Positions 51,501-59,516 of a stretch of 64,000 nucleotides of DNA are shown here, in pieces. Within the stretch, counting starts at the first letter, position 1. Every line of letters starts with the position of its first letter. The notes under the pieces were generated by a model. That model was not told where the DNA came from. It made no database searches and was given only the letters and a program-made list of their open reading frames with translations. A program made the position numbers and the translations under genes. This stretch comes from Fabrea salina (lineage: Eukaryota; Ciliophora; Heterotrichea; Heterotrichida; Fabreidae), in NCBI GenBank assembly GCA_022984795.1, contig JALIHJ010000028.1:124001-188000 (forward strand), given 5' to 3'.

Positions 51501-54330
51501 CTCTTGGACATCTGTCTCTAGAAGTTGAAGTTGACCCGTAAGGACAGTAGAAGCCTTGTGTGCAGTCAGCTGAGCAGCTACCGAATACAGTGTTACCAGT
51601 GCTATCAGATTCTTTCCCAGCGGGGCAAGGATGCTGCTCTGGGTACTCAGTTCCTGTTAAACAAACGTGTCCTGGTGCACAAATTGTACTGCTACTAGTC
51701 ATTCCTAGCTCATCACAAGCTTTCCCTGCATCACACCTTGAGCACTCCCATATGAATCCGAGATCTGTTGAGCCAGTATAAGTTCCAATAGGGCATTTTA
51801 CTTCTTCAGAACCGGGAGTGCAAAAATGCCCTTGAGAGCAAGCAGTACAAGTATCACTACCTTGATCCTTTCCAGGCGTAGTTTTTCCAGCATCACAAAA
51901 CTCAGGAAAACTGCTTCCAGCAAGGCAATAAGTTCCAATGTGGCAAGGATATTCCGCAATGTTGCTTCCTTCAGGACAGTGCTTCCCCGGGGTGCATTGT
52001 GCACAATCACCAACTTGATCTTGGTCAGCACCGTTGTTAAAAGTTCCCGCTGGGCAGGTGAATGTATCGCCGTAAGCTGTTCTTTCTAGGCAGTAGTGGC
52101 CTTTTGGGCAGGGCTTTTCGGTATCAGAACCTCTTGGGCAGTACTTTCCAGCAGTACAGGGAGTACAATCACTTAATTGTGTTGCTCCACCACTAGTTCT
52201 AACGTAACCAGGAGGGCATTCAGTTTGAGTGTTTGCAGAGTTCTTGTATAGAGGAATAGGCGAGCAAAAACTACCTTTTTCACAAGTAGCTGGGCTGTTA
52301 GGATCATCACATTGACTGCCAGCAGGACAAGAAATACATCCAAACCCTTGGTCAGGTTTGGTTCCTCTAGGGCAAGTCCAAACTCCAGTGTTAGGTTCCT
52401 TTACTATCTGGGCTCCAGTGGCTGAAGTACAAGTACTTTGTGCTGGCTTGCTAGAGTATTTTCCCAAAGCACAAGCTGTGCAGGCAGATGCCCCTCCAGA
52501 TGAAACAAATCCAGGAGGACAGGGTTTCCTTCTAATTCCGTCACATTCATATCCTGCAGTGCAAGTAGTGCATGTAGTTCCTACCAAGTACTCACCTAAA
52601 GCACAAGGCAACTTAGACATCGTAAATGCAGGATAGTAAGTGTCTTCGTCAATACATTCCATCCAACCTTCAAGAGAGAACGTTCCAGAATCACAAGAAA
52701 CTGCAGAACCACTTGTACACTTATGTCCTATGGGGCACAGTTTGCAAAAAGTCTTAGTTGAGTCTGAAATAGAGTAAGGGTCGCAAAACAAGTCCTGTCC
52801 TAAGTCAAACGAATAGCACTGCTTTCCTGAAGGACAACTAGTGCAAGTGCTTGTTCCTCCAGGAGAATACTCTCCTTGTGAACATTTGACCGGGGCATTA
52901 GTTCCGCCAGCGCACTTATAGCCAGGAGGACAAGGGTGAATTGCATGCCCGTCACCTAAAACATAGAATCCAGCGGGTACAGTTACAGTGTCTCCGTGAG
53001 GGTCACAAAGCTTGCCAGAACAAGTAGAGCAAGTTGTAGATCCCCATGCTGCGGTTTCTCCGACGGAGCACATCACAGGCATTCCTGATCCATCGCATGA
53101 GTGGTTAGGAGGACAAGGAATACAGTTCCAGTAGCCTAAAGGAGAGTACTCACCGCCGGAACAAGCTGTTTTTTCTGAGTACATGTCGCAAGAGAAGCCT
53201 TGAGGGCAGGGTTCGCATTTTCCGTTGTAAGAGTACATTCCAGCTTGACAGGGTGAGATTGCTTTCACAGTTATTTGAGAACCAGGAAGGGGATCAATAC
53301 CGTTGTAGTCAGAGTCAGTAGAGGTGACTTTATGAGTTATAGTGCAGGAGTATTGAAGTGCGTTGCCTGTAGCTGTTAGTTTGATATACTGAGGAACATC
53401 GTAGTCGTCGGTGTTAAAAGTTAAGCTAGTAGGATTGACTGCAAAGTCTGAGCAGCTACTTGGGGATAAGCTAACAGTAACCGGGTGCGTAGGTTGAGTG
53501 TGAAGCACTATGCTGTACTGCCCTCCTTTTTCTTGCAAAAACACCACTTCGTCAGAAATAAGTACAGCAGCCTGGGTTTCTTGGTCAACTGATTTCAAAA
53601 GCATACGTGAGTTTGAGGTTTCTAAGCCAAAGAAGCCAAAGAAACTCCACTCAGCAGAAGCTGGTTCTTCTTGGTAAACACTTTGTTCTTGAGTTTGATT
53701 GAGTGGTAAGGTTTCAGCTTCTAGCACGTGGACCGGTTCTGAGTAACCTTCTACTGACTCAACTTCCACAACGAAGAAGTAAGTGCCTTGAGTACGAACC
53801 TTAAGTCCAGGAATTTCGAATTCGGGTTCAGAAACCTGGAAGGTCCCCCCATTTTCTAGATAAGTTCCGTCGTGTAACTGTAAAGAAACCAGTCCTCGGT
53901 AGTCAGTCATTAAGTAGCCAAATTCGTCGTAGAGCTCCACAAAAACTTGAAGGGCCTCCCCTGAGTAGACTTCTTGCTTGCTTGAGTAGACCTTTACTTG
54001 ATTAATGGTTTGAGAAGGCCTTACAATTATTTCACCAGAAAAAGCCGGTTCGGCACCGTCAGTGAGGCATACAACTCTGTAGGTTCCGCCTTTGAAGATC
54101 TTGAGTTGCTTGAAGTGGAAAACCTCAGAAAGGGAACTGAGGACGGTTGGACCAGCAAGGAAGGCCTGGGGCTCAGGCACCAAGCATTCAATTTCGAAAG
54201 CTCTGTCTGGCAAGTCCTTGACAGCAACCTGCAGGGAAAAGTTTTCGCCTGCTTTGACTTCTTTAGGAGCTTCTCGGACAGTAAGTTCTAGCGCATAGCT
54301 GAGAGCTAGCAAAAGAATAAAGCTTTTCAT
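42565..54330 (-). CDS. giant GCC2/GCC3-repeat membrane protein with cytoplasmic coiled coil
   Basis: A single 3921-codon frame with no intron needed. A signal peptide (FILLLALSYALELTV) is followed by filamin/Ig-like beta domains (residues to about 350). Next come dozens of Cys-rich GCC2/GCC3 (ephrin-receptor-like) modules such as CPAGYYCPEGT (about 360-2690) and a cupredoxin-like domain (ICIDVGDTMVFSVTQDHYPVY, FEEPGIYLFGD; about 2757-2933). One membrane helix follows (VIGLMLILVVAILILTALSYYY, about 2966-2990), then about 930 residues of cytoplasmic coiled coil. It could link the cell surface to the cortex. The ligand is unknown. The whole gene is on the minus strand. Confidence 0.88.
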   Translation of the reverse strand: MKSFILLLALSYALELTVREAPKEVKAGENFSLQVAVKDLPDRAFEIECLVPEPQAFLAGPTVLSSLSEVFHFKQLKIFKGGTYRVVCLTDGAEPAFSGEIIVRPSQTINQVKVYSSKQEVYSGEALQVFVELYDEFGYLMTDYRGLVSLQLHDGTYLENGGTFQVSEPEFEIPGLKVRTQGTYFFVVEVESVEGYSEPVHVLEAETLPLNQTQEQSVYQEEPASAEWSFFGFFGLETSNSRMLLKSVDQETQAAVLISDEVVFLQEKGGQYSIVLHTQPTHPVTVSLSPSSCSDFAVNPTSLTFNTDDYDVPQYIKLTATGNALQYSCTITHKVTSTDSDYNGIDPLPGSQITVKAISPCQAGMYSYNGKCEPCPQGFSCDMYSEKTACSGGEYSPLGYWNCIPCPPNHSCDGSGMPVMCSVGETAAWGSTTCSTCSGKLCDPHGDTVTVPAGFYVLGDGHAIHPCPPGYKCAGGTNAPVKCSQGEYSPGGTSTCTSCPSGKQCYSFDLGQDLFCDPYSISDSTKTFCKLCPIGHKCTSGSAVSCDSGTFSLEGWMECIDEDTYYPAFTMSKLPCALGEYLVGTTCTTCTAGYECDGIRRKPCPPGFVSSGGASACTACALGKYSSKPAQSTCTSATGAQIVKEPNTGVWTCPRGTKPDQGFGCISCPAGSQCDDPNSPATCEKGSFCSPIPLYKNSANTQTECPPGYVRTSGGATQLSDCTPCTAGKYCPRGSDTEKPCPKGHYCLERTAYGDTFTCPAGTFNNGADQDQVGDCAQCTPGKHCPEGSNIAEYPCHIGTYCLAGSSFPEFCDAGKTTPGKDQGSDTCTACSQGHFCTPGSEEVKCPIGTYTGSTDLGFIWECSRCDAGKACDELGMTSSSTICAPGHVCLTGTEYPEQHPCPAGKESDSTGNTVFGSCSADCTQGFYCPYGSTSTSRDRCPRGHYCPAGTKFSHQNACPAGQYLWEIGSDDSSDCTDCEAGKYCERGAEFISGRCAPGHYCPLKTERPTQHPCPAGKYTTLYNLTDSADCTDCPAGAFCLEGSPTFTLCSKGTFNGASGKSSCSACTEGNYCPEGSTTELQCPAKTYSKPGAYECYPCPAGYMCDAGTGDSAKTDCPAGYYCPEGTETSTKIECPKGHYCGPNSKEPTPCPAGKKRETAGATSLGECVNSSDGKYTILGSYSDIGECSPGYYCPGGSHGPFMNPCPGGEYRRETAGASSGDCSTCPAGSYCPLGTAEPIICPVGYYCTAGISEPIFCPKGKLGRELGLTKETDCTNCSEGSYCSQPGLMVADGYCTSGYQCSEGSTSGTPASSDCSAGGYCEPGFPGKRDCPPGSYNPDTGAKDSSWCRPCTAGKFCKGDEANISANECEAGYYCPVGSYWGKQNIADPGTYTTAGQSAELLCQAPKFNRLYAQGSCHDCPEGFYCDEKQLKEPKPCTEGSYCEADVQIPEDCPVGTFGSRKGLTQESECQDCTPGYYCSEKGLTTESGKCDPGYWCKTKGTLKKPDATTSDQGSCEAGYYCLQGTPIQLPCPSGSFNPDTLSESDTACGDCTQGKYCTSTGLSAVEGDCDGGFYCFAGTRVPRPNEDGTEKHYCTKGQKCPVGSYEATNCPAGTYQDLDRQTDCSACPKGYFCETGTSDYTANICPVGHYCPEGTKFNNEYPCPEGTYNPREGITEQSECVQCTPGKYCQGTGNSAPTNDCDGGYFCKIGSKTKNPGTALPGDSRGGKCVAGYYCPSGIAYAKECDGGYYCDSDALDSPTGKCSPGYYCIGKSSDASPTDGVTGNVCPVGHYCPEGSISPIACPKGSYLSSQGNDESDDCIQCPQGKYCGDAGLSATSGDCAAGFYCVAGSYELMPASGGCTKGHYCPEGSSEEKDCPPGTYQDQTLQSSCKTCPRGYYCPNAATETPTLCDAGYYCPTGTSNKIDCPEGTYNPLQGRWESTQCISCPPGKYCEGTANTAPDGNCNGGYYCTQGAVKADPDNSAQGAVCPKGHFCPAGSVEPVKCTPGKYCETTGLAAVTGNCEEGYYCKEGASTNRPRDGLTGDICPSGYYCEEGSEMPTPCAPGTYQGAQGKSKSTDCASCPAGFYCKDRAGTSVTSVCAAGYYCESGEVTDKPLTKICRAGYYCPSNSASEKECAAGKYQDQIGQDSCKNCPPGFYCDTNTVTPTLCPAGYKCPEGSSSGTKVKCQNGEYQPFTGQSSCLECPYGYYCGPGAITTPVICPAEKYCEAGTSQPATNCPPGTYTDKTGLQDKKHCMACPPGKYCQNGSIQGDCKAGFYCESGSNTDSPDSFTNLGFGEPCPEGHYCLEGTLLPTPCPLGKFRTSKGGASASDCSDCEAGFYCIPNDPVPKACPAGAYCPAGSSEPVECPRGTYSPNEKAKSSSSCVTCPAGHICDNEGIGNVTNYPCRPGFYCPAGSLTPVDSPRGYYSPGHQAGKIPELQVCPAGYFCLSKSTGYTPCDVGTYCPSGTYEPIACEKGKFCDNLSPSGKICPAGYYCPGYSPEDTDTLPFKCDEGFICPEGSSQQQSCEPGTVAEKARRVGQNIVPVCKDCPPGQYATSDNIYCDTCNPGYICLGKSTTPTPTSIEEERGYACSAGYYCQAGSYEETPCPAGTYSDTSIAGSQNTCTPCPAGTYSDLAASTSCKTCPSGATSEEGAKSCFCEGQNRLYLKREEICICQKGYEYIDRDGNDRSDSNGSGDCTEKIYERCEPGQVRDEFGNCKSDNDCQDTCGGSGKRSQGIGLCECDEVEEVNEVCDQSCRNSVPQVTFGANAGFKIYDPVSGNTTYMSESSMEGYYGRVACNSGTSCKVKSVAFGDGEVRGLYGTTSAMQNQTGRRLQESTPSIRNPVICIDVGDTMVFSVTQDHYPVYMEDSLVNTNSAFDYSEFDYLKTLVTEQSISTFAYTFEEPGIYLFGDSSNQNKQMMLGVMGNDETCPNADEPIQPRTGASMHVLGTKLDENLVLKIDWEVVIGLMLILVVAILILTALSYYYGKLTWDLPSKKKVPYRKRNHKMRIEGDEGTRTTMQLVIEGKEIDNSGSDADEVKEMLFHDKPDVATLEPTENLDENNQIDNTLISSIKERIRSNNRVVEEFLDKNSNEIQDRLKSLQQETEDLSNVLYELLEPLESNPGRTRRRPTSSFNQLDTSTLTVAGTVDSDYQEAIKEIEENSELLEQDKQKLMSELQNQLQSLENNLSQDKYQNSEHLKERLNKRSQQRRQLAQEKQKLQEEAKSMNKRHQNEKRQLEKDLEDQENQLEQEFNQEKQQVREQVFGQKARELHEQMQNKIAADPEESRKYLAEYEEQVKNLESSLSINQMKMHQDLLKKLEERKKQRQAQSQTSKKQQIDNLINKQELEKKNIQTRQHEIVTLEAVNSAIKGLYDSEEDSEIKELEQKHKAQLIEAETQLKEPEIPTATPKANKQKVNLEKKREQLLQTIEKADPQEKEQLMTMLKDTETKLQKFTEQQTQDQKKDLEQRLESRRQKRQEKLQAIKKQQEEERNSLELQKKLQHNQNNSQKLEKAIKEAISNIPEDQQLSAVKQLLEAKHEKERYKLQEKLKKKLAKKQKQVIQDVLRRKANDLEMVRKEFKQKSRAAGKDQAAIAQIQKEESEALNKLDYHYIKECESEQEQAWKNQQQLNQQELLDLVDSQLAEMRSYLNQPGQDLVAHDYENKLKQEKQTIEEEGKKKLEELENKKSQLKHQREAQQRELEEMIAKERSREERIQKKKQLMEQKKALQEKQRRQREELEKRGNISKEQMEQLIAQHQKELGELESVIARERERQMSVLNHKLAEKRNRKKEFESSVMRMKEEQERWEKEIEELPGIKNKQATTLLLKWRRYPKRSMKEVEKSVKNKEPHERTLPVMATQEQPTPQEDSRIQEVIQRVQRIEEVVANIDVKQFDGLVNALNGLERSLKSNK

Positions 54331-54389
54331 ATTTATATAAGTCTCTGAGAAAGTTATATTCTAAAATAACTCTTAACGTCAGTTTATAT

Positions 54390-55679
54390 ATGGCAAGTCA
54401 AGGAACTACTAAAAATAACAAGATTCTTGACCGGTTGATTTCCAACTACCCAAACGAACTAAAACTTGCGTGCGAAGAAATGGGCTTTACAATGAGTGAC
54501 TTAAAGTCAAGGTAAAACTTAGTTAGTAACTACTCCCCTGCAAACAAAAATCTCCCAAGTGACATTAGAAATCTAGCCATTGAGCATCACGAGAAAAGAC
54601 GAGCTAACCGAATCAAGCAAGTTACCAGTGCCCTCAAGCACTTACTAAGCAGCTCACGCTCGCCCAGCAAGCTCAACCAAGACACCAACAAATATAACGA
54701 CACCAGCCCCAAACCCAACGCAGACTTAAAAGCAGTCGTTGAAAAAAACAAACAAAAACTCAAAAAACACGAAGAGTCCTTTAAAAAGAAAATAATCAAA
54801 AACGAAGAAATCAAGACCTCGAAAGTCCAGCAAAAACGCCAAGAACTGCAAACTGAAATTGTATGTTTTACTTAGGAAAACAAAAAACTAAAAACCAAAG
54901 AAAAACTCGAAAAAGCAATGGTCAACAAAAAGAAACTAGAAGCTATGGAACGCAAAAAGGCCAAAGAGCTCCAAAAAAAATTCCAAGAAAAAAACTCTTA
55001 CACCCCTAAAGCAGCCTCTTACAGCTTCTCAGAAGGCTACGAAAATAGAATCTCCCAAATCCAACAAAGAAAAGCTAAACACGAAGAAAACTTCCAAAAA
55101 CGACTACACTCAGTCGACTCGAAGTTCGAACAAAGTTACAAACGCTACGAAGAAACCAACCACTCCAAAGTCTACAACGCCAAACTCGCCACTCAGAACG
55201 TTGAAAAAGTATTTAACAAGAACAAAGAACTCAGCCAAAAAAAGGAAAAAGAAATTGTAGACAAAATCCTCGAAAAGTCCAAAATCTACGAGTCCAGAAG
55301 AGACAAAAGAGCCCAAATGATGAAAGAAGCCTCCGAAAGAACTAAAGAACTCAACCAAAGAAAGATGCAAAAAGCTTTTGAAAACATTAAAAGACTCAAA
55401 AAAGAAAACTTCAAAAAGTTCAAAGCCAAGGCTGATGAACTACAGAAAAAAGACCGTGCCTTTTCAGCGCAGATCAAACAAGACACCCACGAGTCACTCA
55501 AACGCAAAACACTCAACTCCTTGAAAAAACACGACCAACGAGAAAACTACAAAAGACAGTACCTCCTAAACCTCCGCCACAAGGAAAAAGTACTCCAGAA
55601 ACACGGCTACATCTCTACTGACACTTCGATTTTTGAACTTGTTAAGGATTCTAAACTTTCGCCTAAAAACAGTAACTAA
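54390..55679 (+). CDS. basic coiled-coil protein
   Basis: Spliced from 54390-54511, 54527-54860 and 54876-55679, about 419 aa. The N-terminus is small and folded-looking (ILDRLISNYPNELKLACEEMG). After a Ser/Pro linker comes a long Lys/Glu-rich coiled coil from about residue 100 (EKLEKAMVNKKKLEAMERKK, RRDKRAQMMKEASERTKE). The pattern is common in ciliary and cortical ciliate proteins; no family is assigned. Both introns are 15 nt, and each removes an in-frame stop. It is divergent from the giant gene by 59 bp. Confidence 0.8.
54512..54526 (+). other. 15-nt spliceosomal intron
   Basis: GTAAAACTTAGTTAG in the coiled-coil gene. Removal avoids an in-frame TAA and continues into NYSPANKNLP. A is at position 10. 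Confidence 0.93.
54861..54875 (+). other. 15-nt spliceosomal intron
   Basis: GTATGTTTTACTTAG in the coiled-coil gene, ending with an in-frame TAG. Removal joins LQTEI to ENKKLKTKEK. A is at position 10. Confidence 0.93.
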
Positions 55680-55683
55680 ACAG

Positions 55684-57216
55684 TTAATTCAAGTCGTTGT
55701 AGATCTTGTGGAGCAGTGACACCTGGCCTTCTGCTAAAGGCGAGTTCTCTGAACTCAAGCCTTTAATGACGTCTGAAAAAGTAAGGTACCCTGTTTGGTT
55801 GGGGTCGAGTTTTTCTAAGAACCAAGGAACTTCTCCTTGTAAGTTGAGTTCGCTCATCACTTCTGAAAAGGCCAGTGTGTCCAGAACTCCGTCTTGGTCA
55901 CAGTCGTGGTCCACAAGTTTAGTTACCAAAGGTCTTAGAATTTCTTCGTGACTTGCAAGCTGGAACTCCAACATTACGTGCACTAACTCTTTGTAAGGTA
56001 AAAGTGACTTGGTTTTGCGAGGAGTTCTGACCTGTCTTTTTCTGCGGAAAATCACTTCTTTGAGGCTCTTGATGTCAGTGGGTGGGTAGAGTCCACCAAT
56101 TACAGTCATCCACTCTTCGTCTTCTAAGTCTCCGTTTTTCTTGTCATTTAAGTAGTCTTTTAAAGCTTTTTCTTGCATATATGGGTATTTGGTTTTTATG
56201 TACTGCTTGTACAAGTCAAAGCAGGTGTTTTTGATTTGCTGGAAAACGCAGTAAAACTCCTCGTTGACTTGGTTTTTAAGTATTTTTCCAAACAAAACTA
56301 CTTCTACGTCGTTGGAGTACTTGTCTATAGCTCTGTTGAGTCCAGTGATCCACTCTTGAGTCAAAGATTTAAGTCCGTATTTTCTGTTAAAAAAAGTAGG
56401 CAGGTACTGTGACAAGGTTTCTCGAGGTTGGGAAGACTCCAAGCATTTTTGGTCGTATTTTTCTTTGTTAGTCATGAGTTCTTCAAAGAGGTCTTTGGTT
56501 TGTTTAAGGCTGAGTTCTTTGGTATGGAAGTTAAAAAAGTTCCTGAGGTTGTTTTTAGGACTGTTGTAGCGTTTGGGTTCTTTGTTTTCAGTTTTGGCTT
56601 TTGGGGACATAACTGAGTGCTCTGCACTTTGCTTGGCTAGTTTGACTATTTGTTCGAGGTACTTTCTGTTTTCTGACTTGAGTTGGTTGACTTGCTTCTC
56701 AGTTTCTTGTTTGAGTTCTTGGATTTCTGACTTTAACGAGTCTCTTTCTTCTGAGATTTGAGTAGCTGACTTTTCTAAGCTTTCAGCAGCTTGCAGTACG
56801 TCTTCAGTTTCTTTCTTTTGTTCTTCAAGTTGGTTCTTGAGCTCTGTGCACTTTTCCAGCCACTCTAAGGCTTTGTTTGTGATTTCGTCAAAAATAAAAC
56901 TGAGTTCGTCAAGTACTTGGTTAAACAACTTACTTGCGTCTGAGTTGTAAAGGTTCATGAAGCTTCCAATTTTCACGCCGCAAAATCTGAAAAGTTGGAA
57001 GCGAGTTTCTGAAACGTAGAGTTTAAGCACAGAACTGGGCATTTTGTATGTGAGTTTGTGTGAAAGTTTGTTCATCTCAGACTTGATGAAGGAGCCAAGT
57101 TCTTCAGAGAGTCCTTTGTCGAGGGACTTGTCTTTGCTTACGTGGAGCAGTCTGATGCCTTCGTATATTTGGTTGACTTTTTCAAGTTCTTTCTGACTAA
57201 TTGACAACTCTTCCAT
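55684..57216 (-). CDS. coiled-coil protein with C-terminal EF-hand pair
   Basis: The 510-aa protein has an N-terminal helical domain, a coiled coil (about residues 125-205, SATQISEERDSLKSEIQELKQ) and a central region of unknown fold. At the C-terminus come two EF-hand-like loops, DHDCDQDGVLDTLAF and DPNQTGYLTFSD. The second keeps D-x-N-x-T-x-Y spacing but only some ligands, so calcium binding may be weak. No enzyme motif is present. FHA-protein gene ends 10 nt upstream on the same strand. Confidence 0.75.
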   Translation of the reverse strand: MEELSISQKELEKVNQIYEGIRLLHVSKDKSLDKGLSEELGSFIKSEMNKLSHKLTYKMPSSVLKLYVSETRFQLFRFCGVKIGSFMNLYNSDASKLFNQVLDELSFIFDEITNKALEWLEKCTELKNQLEEQKKETEDVLQAAESLEKSATQISEERDSLKSEIQELKQETEKQVNQLKSENRKYLEQIVKLAKQSAEHSVMSPKAKTENKEPKRYNSPKNNLRNFFNFHTKELSLKQTKDLFEELMTNKEKYDQKCLESSQPRETLSQYLPTFFNRKYGLKSLTQEWITGLNRAIDKYSNDVEVVLFGKILKNQVNEEFYCVFQQIKNTCFDLYKQYIKTKYPYMQEKALKDYLNDKKNGDLEDEEWMTVIGGLYPPTDIKSLKEVIFRRKRQVRTPRKTKSLLPYKELVHVMLEFQLASHEEILRPLVTKLVDHDCDQDGVLDTLAFSEVMSELNLQGEVPWFLEKLDPNQTGYLTFSDVIKGLSSENSPLAEGQVSLLHKIYNDLN

Positions 57217-57226
57217 TAGCTGTTAA

Positions 57227-58699
57227 TTAATTAGGTCGTAAAAAGAAAGAATAGTCTCCAAAGTTGAATACCCTAAACTTTCCCAGGGACAGTCCGTGCA
57301 ACTCTAAAGGATTTTGGGAGTAGATGGGGTACAGCTCTGAGGGTTCTTTAGTTTCGTACTGTTGGTGGCTTTTGAGCAAGAAAAAAGTACCGTTGGTAGA
57401 TCCTTGGTCCTTTAGGCTCCAAGTGCCGTCTTCTGGTGAGTAAGTTAGCGTGCTGTGGAGTCTACTTACTCCAGTGTCTCTCGGAAGGAATAAGTCAGGC
57501 ACGCTTCCGTTACCTCCACAGCCTAATGTAAAGGTGCACTTTTCGTCACTCTTCAGCTTAGTTGTTGCGTCTTTTAAAGGACCTGTTAAGTACTTGAGGT
57601 GCAAAATCGAACTGAACTGAGCTTGGGAGTCTTCAAGATCGTCTTCATCAAGCAATTGGCTGCTGCTCACAGTTAAGTCTATTTTCTCGACCTTAGTTAC
57701 TATGCAGTTCGAAAACATGATGAGCATCCCTACTTGGAGCTTTAAGTTCTCGTCAGACATTAGTTTGATGCCTACTCTGCCTATGTCTGAAGTGTCTTGG
57801 ATGTAGATAGCTTCGGGTCTCAAGTAAATAACTGCATGCAGGTGGGACTTGCTGGAGTCGTTTGGAGGCAAAGGAATGTCTACGAGGTCCTCTTCGTTGT
57901 CTACTCTTCCAAAAACTACCATTTGGTCTTCACAGTACCTTTTGCTTCCAAGAACTCCAAAACAGTCTACGTTAAATATTTGGCCAACTTCAATAAACCC
58001 TGTGCCTTTAAACTTACTAGGAATGCTTGTGGGAGTTATTACTAGCCCAAACATGATAGGACTCGACTGTGGGTTCTGAACAGAGTACTCGCATATTCTT
58101 TTGAGTCTTAAGTACTCACTGAACTTTCCGTAGATCTTTTCAAATACTTTTTGAGTGTCATGAACTCCAAACGAAGGGTTTGCTTCTACCAAACTTTCTA
58201 CCAACAGGTTCTTAAGAGTGTTTTCAAAGGTTTTGCAGTACTTAAAGCCCATCTCTTCAAAGGCACCCCCCATGTACTGTACAAAGTAATTGAAATCAAT
58301 TGACTTTGGCATGTCGGGTCGGTTCATAAAGATCTCATAAACCAAATTAGGCAAGAATTCATCGAAGTTGGAGTGATTAATCGGTAAGTTCTTCATTGCT
58401 GCTTCAATGACGTTACTGATCAAGGTTGGAAACATCAAGTAGGCCAAGTAATACTCCAAGTTCTTCAGTTCTGTTTCCAAAAAGCTCCTATCGATATACT
58501 TGCACTTTAAGGAATCAATGATCCTTTGCAGTGACTCAATCAAGACTCTAGAGTTTGCTGAGTTGAATCTAAGAAATCTAAGTCTGTTGACTTGCTCTGA
58601 GAGCGAAACAGACCTTTTCTTCAAGTACTCTGAGTTTTGGAAGTTCAAAAGACCATTAATTTCCTCGAACTTAGACACCAGCCCTGTTAATTCGTCCAT
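57227..58699 (-). CDS. FHA-domain protein (two FHA modules)
   Basis: The 490-aa protein has a helical N-terminal half (residues 1-215) and a first FHA-like domain around residues 240-340 (VVFGRVDN, SSKSHLHAVIYL, RVGIKL). The C-terminal FHA domain, about residues 390-490, has the strong motif LFLPRDTGVSRLHSTLTYSP and LKDQGSTNGTFFL. The Arg, Ser and Asn that hold phosphothreonine are present in the second module. It probably binds phosphoproteins in signalling or DNA-damage contexts. It is divergent from the carbonic-anhydrase-like gene by 25 bp. Confidence 0.87.
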   Translation of the reverse strand: MDELTGLVSKFEEINGLLNFQNSEYLKKRSVSLSEQVNRLRFLRFNSANSRVLIESLQRIIDSLKCKYIDRSFLETELKNLEYYLAYLMFPTLISNVIEAAMKNLPINHSNFDEFLPNLVYEIFMNRPDMPKSIDFNYFVQYMGGAFEEMGFKYCKTFENTLKNLLVESLVEANPSFGVHDTQKVFEKIYGKFSEYLRLKRICEYSVQNPQSSPIMFGLVITPTSIPSKFKGTGFIEVGQIFNVDCFGVLGSKRYCEDQMVVFGRVDNEEDLVDIPLPPNDSSKSHLHAVIYLRPEAIYIQDTSDIGRVGIKLMSDENLKLQVGMLIMFSNCIVTKVEKIDLTVSSSQLLDEDDLEDSQAQFSSILHLKYLTGPLKDATTKLKSDEKCTFTLGCGGNGSVPDLFLPRDTGVSRLHSTLTYSPEDGTWSLKDQGSTNGTFFLLKSHQQYETKEPSELYPIYSQNPLELHGLSLGKFRVFNFGDYSFFLRPN

Positions 58700-58724
58700 T
58701 AATACACTAGAAGCTAATACAAAA

Positions 58725-59492
58725 ATGCATTTGTTTATACTGATAGGAGTGGCTTGGGGATGGAACTACCAAGGCCAAGACTCCTGGCAAGAGTCATGCC
58801 AACAAGGAGACCAGTCACCTGTAAACGTCGACAAAGAAGGAGCTGACAACTTAGACTCAGATGACTCAATGAAAATGGTACTTCTAGGCGAAACCACTTC
58901 TTGGAAAGTAGAAAACACAGGCAACATGATAAGGGTGCACGCTGACCTAGGTTACATCGAAGTAGGCCGAAACGAAGACAAGCGCCAGTTCAACGTGCGT
59001 TTTTTAGAGTTCCACGTTCCTTCTGAACACCAGTTTGACGGAGTGGAGTTTCCGATGGAATTGCAAGCAGTCATGGAAGTTGAAGACAAACACTGGGAAC
59101 GCGACAAAGCCAACATGGCCGTTTTAAGCGTGATCATTAAAGCTGGCAAAGAGAACTATTTTTTGAACACATTACAAGTGTGGGAACTGCCAGGTCCTGA
59201 AAATTCTCTTTACTTAAGAAACAGTTCCAACATAAACCTTCGGGAGTTAGTGTGGAATACTGATCAGTACTACTTTTATAAGGGGTCAGCAACTCACCCA
59301 GACTACGACTGCAGAACTGACGTGCTTTGGTTTGTGATTGAAGATATAAAAGAAGCTAAGGATTGGCAAATTGATCAGTTCACACAACTGTTCCCTGAAG
59401 GCAACTCTAGGAAAGTGCAGAGAGAAAACCCTACTGTGTACTACTCTTCAGCTGTTGTTTTGGTTGCTTCGATTGGACTTTTAATACTTTAA
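58725..59492 (+). CDS. alpha-carbonic-anhydrase-like protein lacking zinc ligands
   Basis: The 255-aa secreted protein has a signal peptide (MHLFILIGVAWGWNY), the alpha-CA fold marks DQSPVNV, EFHVPSEHQFDG, FPMELQAV and YYFYKGSATHP, and a hydrophobic C-terminus (SSAVVLVASIGLLIL) fitting a GPI-anchor signal. Of the three zinc His, only one remains: the first is Glu (LEFH) and the third Gln (MELQ). It is therefore probably inactive, like animal CA-related proteins. ATG 58725 is chosen, since the upstream open frame lies within the FHA gene. Confidence 0.85.
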   Translation: MHLFILIGVAWGWNYQGQDSWQESCQQGDQSPVNVDKEGADNLDSDDSMKMVLLGETTSWKVENTGNMIRVHADLGYIEVGRNEDKRQFNVRFLEFHVPSEHQFDGVEFPMELQAVMEVEDKHWERDKANMAVLSVIIKAGKENYFLNTLQVWELPGPENSLYLRNSSNINLRELVWNTDQYYFYKGSATHPDYDCRTDVLWFVIEDIKEAKDWQIDQFTQLFPEGNSRKVQRENPTVYYSSAVVLVASIGLLIL

Positions 59493-59516
59493 CATGAATA
59501 TGATTGATAATCTTTA

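Noticed and set aside
46270-53260. Repeated pattern that might be a CRISPR or satellite
   Set aside because: The similarity is at protein level (GCC2/GCC3 modules) with degenerate DNA; spacing is irregular.
42565-54330. Many open frames on both strands over the giant gene
   Set aside because: They are shadows caused by the biased composition of the Cys repeats and coiled coil; none has a recognisable domain or a sensible start.
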